Below are positions 60,371-64,000 of a DNA stretch of 64,000 nt, piece after piece (position 1 is the stretch's first letter; each line of letters begins with the position of its first letter). The DNA is from JBIOUF01 sp044866695. Its GTDB lineage: Bacteria; Actinomycetota; Actinomycetes; Propionibacteriales; Nocardioidaceae. The stretch is taken from positions 37,111 through 101,110 of the forward strand of contig JBIOUF010000014.1 of the NCBI GenBank assembly GCA_044866695.1, written 5' to 3'. The position numbers were made by a program, and so were the translations under genes. The notes below the pieces were generated by a model. The model saw only the letters and a program-made list of their open reading frames with translations. It was not told the origin of the DNA and did not search any database.

Positions 60371-61215
60371 CCGGCGGTCCGCGGCCGGCGCCGCCGCGCG
60401 GCTCGGCGGCCCGGCGGTTCGAGGGCCGCGTCGCGCTGGTCACGGGCACCGGCGGAGGCCAGGGCCGGGAGGCGGCCCGGCAGCTCGCGGCCGAAGGCGC
60501 CGCGGTGGTCGGCTGCGACGTCGACGCCGCCGCGGACCAGGAGACCGCCGCCCTCGTCGAACGGTCGGGCGGCACCATGCGGCGCAGCACCGTGGACCTG
60601 ACCGACGAAATGGCGGCCGCGGCCTGGGTGGCCGACGCCGTCGCGGCGTACGGCGGGGTGGACGTGCTGTACGCCAACGCGGGCGCGACCCGGTTCTCGC
60701 CGCTGGAGGACCTCACCGCCGAGGAGTGGCACTGGGTGCTTCGTCACGAGCTGGACGTGGTGCTGTTCCCTGTCAAGCACGCGTGGGCGCACCTCAAGCG
60801 GTCGGCGGCCCCGGCCGTGGTCCTGGTGGGCTCCACGGCGGGGATCACCGGGTCGACGACCAACCACCGGGTCGCGCACACCGTGACCAAGGGCGGCGTC
60901 GTCGCGCTCACCAGGCAGCTGGCCGCCGAGGGCGCGCCGCACGGCATCCGGGTGAACTGCGTCAGCCCGGGGATGGTCGACACGCCCGCCACCCGCGGCG
61001 ACCTGCTGGCACCGGACCACCCGATGCGCGCCATCGCCCGGGCCATCCCCCTGGGCCGCGTCGGCGAGGCGGCGGAGGTGGTCCGGTGCGCGCTGTTCCT
61101 GGCCTCCGGCGACGCCTCCTACGTCACCGGCGCCAACCTGGTCGTGGACGGCGGCTGGTCCGCGGTCCTGCCCGGGGTACCCGTGGTGGAGGAGCCAGCG
61201 AGAGGAGCGGTGTGA
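60367..61215 (+). CDS. SDR-family protein lacking the catalytic tyrosine
   Basis: A 282-residue SDR from GTG 60367. The cofactor motif is TGTGGGQGREAARQ and the Asn region is YANAGATRF. The fold continues through VNCVSPGMVDTPATRG and YVTGANLVVDGGW. At the YxxxK position the sequence is HTVTK (His171, Lys175) within NHRVAHTVTKGGVVAL, so the usual Tyr is replaced by His. It may be inactive, use His, or have another role. It overlaps the hydrolase stop by 4 nt and the DUF2218 start by one base. Confidence 0.83.
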   Translation: MTGGPRPAPPRGSAARRFEGRVALVTGTGGGQGREAARQLAAEGAAVVGCDVDAAADQETAALVERSGGTMRRSTVDLTDEMAAAAWVADAVAAYGGVDVLYANAGATRFSPLEDLTAEEWHWVLRHELDVVLFPVKHAWAHLKRSAAPAVVLVGSTAGITGSTTNHRVAHTVTKGGVVALTRQLAAEGAPHGIRVNCVSPGMVDTPATRGDLLAPDHPMRAIARAIPLGRVGEAAEVVRCALFLASGDASYVTGANLVVDGGWSAVLPGVPVVEEPARGAV

Positions 61216-61508
61216 TGAGGACCAGGTACGGCACCATGCGGACCGAGCGGCCCGAGCGGTACGCAAAGCAGCTCGCCGGGCACTGGGCCCGCAAGGGCAG
61301 CTCCGGGGAGGAGGACGGCGCCACGGTCATCAGGTTCGAGACCGGCCAGGTCGTCGTGCTGCGCAGCGAGCCGGGAACGCTGCGGATCGAGTCCTCGGTG
61401 CCCGACGACGCCGACCCGGACCGGTTCGCGCAGGTGGTCAAGGACCACCTGGAGCGGTTCGGCAAGCGCGACGAGCTGGACGTGGTCTGGGAGGGCGGGT
61501 CGTCGTAG
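61215..61508 (+). CDS. DUF2218 domain protein
   Basis: A 97-residue protein matching the DUF2218 pattern: YAKQLAGHWARKGSSGEEDG, IRFETGQVVVLRSEPG and VVKDHLERFGKRDELDVVW. The fold is small alpha/beta, without membrane segments or cysteines. Its function is unknown; members often occur next to iron or siderophore genes. Here it is coupled (TGATG) to the SDR gene at the end of the catabolic operon. It may support a metal-dependent enzyme of the pathway, but nothing in the sequence proves that. Confidence 0.78.
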   Translation: MRTRYGTMRTERPERYAKQLAGHWARKGSSGEEDGATVIRFETGQVVVLRSEPGTLRIESSVPDDADPDRFAQVVKDHLERFGKRDELDVVWEGGSS

Positions 61509-61519
61509 CCCCTTCCGTC

Positions 61520-62248
61520 GTGCTCCTGGGCGCCGGGCTGCCGGCGGGCCCGGCGTACGACGTCGCCCTCGGGCCGGTCCTGCTGCGGCACGGCCTCGGG
61601 GCCGCCCAGGAGGTGCTGCGGGTCCACCGGCCGGCCCCGACCGCGGCGTTCAGCCGCCGGGACACGCTGCGGCCCGGCTTCCAAGCCGCCGCCGAGGCGG
61701 TGCGGCGGCTGGGCTTCGCGCCGGTCCTCCGGCCGCAGGGGGGCCGGCTGGCGGTGTACCACAGTGGCAGCGTGGTGGTCGACCACGTGGTCAGGACGAC
61801 GCGGGGACGCACCGCCCTGACCGAGCGGTTCCGCCACTACGCCGACCTGCTCGCCGCCTCCCTGGCGCGGCCCGGGCTGGACCTGCGGGTCGGCGAGGTG
61901 CCGGGGGAGTACTGTCCCGGCGAGTTCAGCCTGAACGTCGGCGGCACCCAGAAGGTGGCCGGCTCCGCGCAGCGGGTGACCAGGGACGGCTGGGTGTTCA
62001 GCACGGTCGTCCAGGTCACCGGGGCCGGGGTCCTGAGGGAGGCGCTGGCGGCGGCGTACGACGCGCTGGGCTACCAGCTCGACCCGTCGACCGTCGGCGT
62101 CCTGGCGGACGCCGGAGTGCCGCTCGGCGCGCCGGAGGTCGCCGCGGCCGTGCGGTCGGCGTACGGGTCGTCGCTGCCGGTCGTCGCGCTCCCCTCCGGC
62201 CTGCTGCCGCAGGTCGCCGCCGAGGCGGCGTCGCGGACGGTCGGGTGA
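61520..62248 (+). CDS. Lipoate-protein ligase/LipM-like (BPL-LplA fold) protein
   Basis: A 242-residue protein starting at GTG 61520, 11 nt after the DUF2218 gene. It shows the biotin/lipoate ligase pattern: RPQGGRLAVYHSGSVVVDHV (ligand loop), then PGEYCPGEFSLNVGGTQKVA, GSAQRVTR with the conserved Lys and Gly. Such enzymes move lipoyl or octanoyl groups, but no lipoyl-domain protein is present in this operon. It may be a general lipoate enzyme carried along or an adapted acyltransferase. It ends the right arm. Confidence 0.75.
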   Translation: MLLGAGLPAGPAYDVALGPVLLRHGLGAAQEVLRVHRPAPTAAFSRRDTLRPGFQAAAEAVRRLGFAPVLRPQGGRLAVYHSGSVVVDHVVRTTRGRTALTERFRHYADLLAASLARPGLDLRVGEVPGEYCPGEFSLNVGGTQKVAGSAQRVTRDGWVFSTVVQVTGAGVLREALAAAYDALGYQLDPSTVGVLADAGVPLGAPEVAAAVRSAYGSSLPVVALPSGLLPQVAAEAASRTVG

Positions 62249-62273
62249 GGCCCGCCCCCGGTGGCTCGGCGGG

Positions 62274-62480
62274 TCAGCTGGCCGCGCTCTCCATCGCGAC
62301 CAGCTCGGCGCCGGTCGGCGCCCGGTGCGCGCAGACCAGCCGCTTGACGGCGAACACGCACACCCCGCAGTCGCGCCCGGCACCGGTCGACCGGCACACC
62401 GAGGCCACCGTCCGCGCGCCCGCGTCGACCGCGGCGGCGACCTGGCGGTCGTCGACGACTCCGCAGTGGCAGACGATCAC
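62274..62480 (-). CDS. bfd: Bacterioferritin-associated ferredoxin (Bfd-like)
   Basis: A 68-residue 2Fe-2S protein: MIVCHCGVVD supplies the CxC pair and CRSTGAGRDCGVC the CxxxxxxxxC and CxxC residues, the Bfd cluster-binding pattern. Bfd donates electrons to release iron from bacterioferritin. A DtxR/IdeR-type iron box lies 27 bp upstream, so it should be made when iron is low, as in other bacteria. No bacterioferritin gene is adjacent. It converges with the lipoate-ligase gene. Confidence 0.88.
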   Translation of the reverse strand: MIVCHCGVVDDRQVAAAVDAGARTVASVCRSTGAGRDCGVCVFAVKRLVCAHRAPTGAELVAMESAAS

Positions 62481-62506
62481 GGCGTCCCCTGGGTGTCCCG
62501 GCTCGG

Positions 62507-62525
62507 TAAGTTTAGGCTGCCCTAA
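62507..62525. promoter_or_regulatory. DtxR/IdeR-type iron box upstream of bfd
   Basis: TAAGTTTAGGCTGCCCTAA matches the 19-bp DtxR/IdeR consensus (TTAGGTTAGSCTAACCTAA) at 15 of 19 positions. It sits 27 bp before the Bfd start, where a repressor would block transcription when iron is plentiful. Confidence 0.7.
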
Positions 62526-62590
62526 CTATGACACACGGGTGCATCGGCTGTCACCGGTCGGGGTCCCCCGGGTCCTGCTGGTCGGCGAGT

Positions 62591-62674
62591 TTGTGGCCGA
62601 TGACCGCACGGATGGCTGCTTGTGGCCCCAGGCGACAGCGACCCGCCGTACGACGCTGCAGGCATCGGCCACAA
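62591..62674. repeat. 84-bp terminally inverted repeat element (copy B)
   Basis: It starts with TTGTGGCCGAT and ends with ATCGGCCACAA, an 11-bp perfect terminal repeat, and is exactly as long as copy A at 34561. Shared internal stretches include GACCGCAC-like, TTGTGGCCCCAG and CAGCGAC-CGCCG segments. It lies between the Bfd promoter and the CFA synthase 3' end. Confidence 0.75.
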
Positions 62675-62706
62675 ACCGGCCTGCCGCCGCCGAGGGCGGG
62701 CCGGGA

Positions 62707-63972
62707 TCACCCCAGGCGGCCGGGCTTGTCCAGGACGAGCTGGACCACGTCGAGGTAGCCGGACCGGAAGCCGGCCTCGGAGTAGGCCAGGTACAGCGAC
62801 CACGTGCGCCGGAACACCTCGTCGAAGCCGAGCCGCGTCACCTGGTCCGCCGCGTCGAGGAAGGCGGCGCGCCAGCGTCGCAGGGTCTCGGCGTAGTGCG
62901 GGCCGAAGCGCAGCTGGTCGACCATGCCCAGCGAGGTGGCCGCCACCTGCTCGTGCAGCGCCTCGACCGAGGGCAGCTGGCCGCCGGGGAAGACGTACTT
63001 CACGATCCAGGTGTAGGTGTCGCGGGCCGCCAGCATCCGGTCGTGCGGCATGGTGATCGCCTGCAGGGCGACCCGTCCGCCGGGCGTGACCAGGCGGTCG
63101 AGGGCGGCGAAGTACGCCGGCCAGTGGTCGTGGCCGACCGCCTCGACCATCTCGACGCTGACCACCGCGTCGTAGCGGCCGGTGACCTCTCGGTAGTCCT
63201 GCAGCCGTACGTCGACGCGGTCGGCCAGCCCCGCAGCGCGGACCCGGTCCCGGGCCAGCCTCGCCTGCTCCGCGGAGATCGTCAGCGTGGTCACGCGGGC
63301 CCCCCGCGCCGCTGCCCGGATCGCGAGCTCCCCCCAGCCGGTCCCGATCTCCAGCAGCCGGGTCCCCGGACCGACCCGGGCGGCGTCGAGGAGCCGGTCG
63401 ACCTTGCGGTGCTGCGCGGTCGTCAGCGACTCGGCGGCCGCGGCCCCGGGGTCGGCGCCGAACAGGGCCGAGGAGTAGGTCATCGACGGGTCGAGGAAGA
63501 GCGCGAACAGGTCGTTGGACAGGTCGTAGTGCCGGTGCACGTTCTCGCGAGCGCCGTCGAGGGTGTTGTCCTGCGCCGCGGGCCGGCGCGGCACCGCGAG
63601 CGGCCGGAGCCGCTGCAGCGCCGCAGGCACCAGGGTGTCCACGCGCTCGGCGAGCACGGTGAGCAGGCCGGGCAGGTCGTCGGCCTCCCAGTCGCCGGCC
63701 TGGTAGGCCTCCCCGAAGCCGACCAGGCCGCCCGCGCCGAGCCGCCGGAAGAAGTCACCGGGCCTCACCAGGCGCAAGCACGGATCGTCGGGGTGGCCGC
63801 GCCCCCAGGCGCGCCCGTCGGGCATCCGCACCCGCAGCGGCAGGTCACCCACGGCGTGCCGGGTCAGCCGCTGCGCCACCCAAGCACGCAGCGGCCGACC
63901 CGGCACCGACGCCACATCGAGCCACCGGCCCGCGGCGCCGTCCCCCGAACCCGCACCCACGACCGGCGCCAT
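62707..63972 (-). CDS. cfa: Cyclopropane-fatty-acyl-phospholipid synthase
   Basis: At least 421 residues from ATG 63972; the frame stays open to the window edge, so the true start may lie outside. There is no clear ribosome site before 63972. The SAM-binding motif is LLEIGTGWGELAIRAAARGA, with further family blocks NVHRHYDLSNDLFALFLDPS, MTYSSALFG, VSVEMVEAVGHDHWPAYFAA and PGGQLPSVEALHEQVA. It adds a methylene group from SAM to unsaturated membrane lipids. In actinobacteria it often stands with DUF1365 and a FAD oxidoreductase; those would lie beyond the window. Confidence 0.9.
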   Translation of the reverse strand: MAPVVGAGSGDGAAGRWLDVASVPGRPLRAWVAQRLTRHAVGDLPLRVRMPDGRAWGRGHPDDPCLRLVRPGDFFRRLGAGGLVGFGEAYQAGDWEADDLPGLLTVLAERVDTLVPAALQRLRPLAVPRRPAAQDNTLDGARENVHRHYDLSNDLFALFLDPSMTYSSALFGADPGAAAAESLTTAQHRKVDRLLDAARVGPGTRLLEIGTGWGELAIRAAARGARVTTLTISAEQARLARDRVRAAGLADRVDVRLQDYREVTGRYDAVVSVEMVEAVGHDHWPAYFAALDRLVTPGGRVALQAITMPHDRMLAARDTYTWIVKYVFPGGQLPSVEALHEQVAATSLGMVDQLRFGPHYAETLRRWRAAFLDAADQVTRLGFDEVFRRTWSLYLAYSEAGFRSGYLDVVQLVLDKPGRLG

Positions 63973-64000
63973 CGACAGCGGGCGGTGGCCCGATGTGGCG

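Overview
The window is high-GC DNA with dense genes, strong C/G bias at third codon positions, GTG starts and many 1-4 nt stop/start overlaps. Together with the families present (an LpqY/SugABC-like importer, BTAD regulators, a DtxR/IdeR-type iron box, a LAL-type LuxR regulator) this points to an actinobacterium. The intergenic repeats make me think of Nocardioidaceae, but that is an inference. I found no rRNA, tRNA, CRISPR array or intact insertion sequence.

Region 1 (1-6229, minus strand) is the 5' part of an extracellular contractile injection system operon: a small ORF, two BTAD regulators, a probable DUF4255-like cap/terminator protein, sheath, tube and a tail/baseplate assembly protein cut by the window edge. 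Region 2 (6230-12050) has gene remnants (5'-truncated nucleotidyltransferase, amphi-Trp tail, frameshifted epoxide hydrolase) around an intact LpqY-SugABC-like sugar importer. Region 3 (12073-24716) holds accessory genes: two aldo/keto reductases divergent from an XRE regulator, an ArsR/SRPBCC pair with a clear palindromic operator, an isoprenylcysteine methyltransferase-like protein, a large LuxR regulator, an EEP phosphatase/nuclease, a nucleotidyltransferase, an MFS exporter and two unknown proteins.

Region 4 (24715-37457) is mostly amino-acid and aldehyde metabolism: a truncated NhaC coupled to an ArcD-like antiporter and arginine deiminase; a LysR gene and an operon of ALDH7-type dehydrogenase, FAD amine oxidase and PLP decarboxylase; an APH-like kinase; a RadiSam-Memo pair; and an SDR. 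Region 5 (37345-48936) has an MMPL transporter with an unusual coiled-coil insert of about 300 residues and a probable frameshift, an alpha-L-rhamnosidase, a cupin/MBL pair, an MFS exporter and two divergent paralogous LysR genes.

Region 6 (48946-62248) is a two-armed catabolic locus. The left arm has a CUT2-type ABC importer, an aromatic-ring FAD monooxygenase and a BBE-type flavin oxidase. The right arm has an ABM monooxygenase, two FAH-family hydrolases, a VOC protein, an extradiol dioxygenase, two SDRs, a DHPON-hydrolase-like alpha/beta hydrolase, a DUF2218 protein and a lipoate-ligase-like protein. It looks like uptake, hydroxylation, meta-cleavage and hydrolysis of an unidentified, possibly glycosylated, aromatic or N-heteroaromatic compound. 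A 17-bp palindromic motif in its divergent promoter recurs with one mismatch upstream of the rhamnosidase, suggesting co-regulation. The window ends with an iron-regulated Bfd ferredoxin and a cyclopropane-fatty-acid synthase.

Several intergenic repeat families are present: a 22-bp tandem repeat at two loci, a 32-bp tandem repeat in two blocks, an 84-bp terminally inverted element found twice, and GTTTCGAG-type palindromic repeats.
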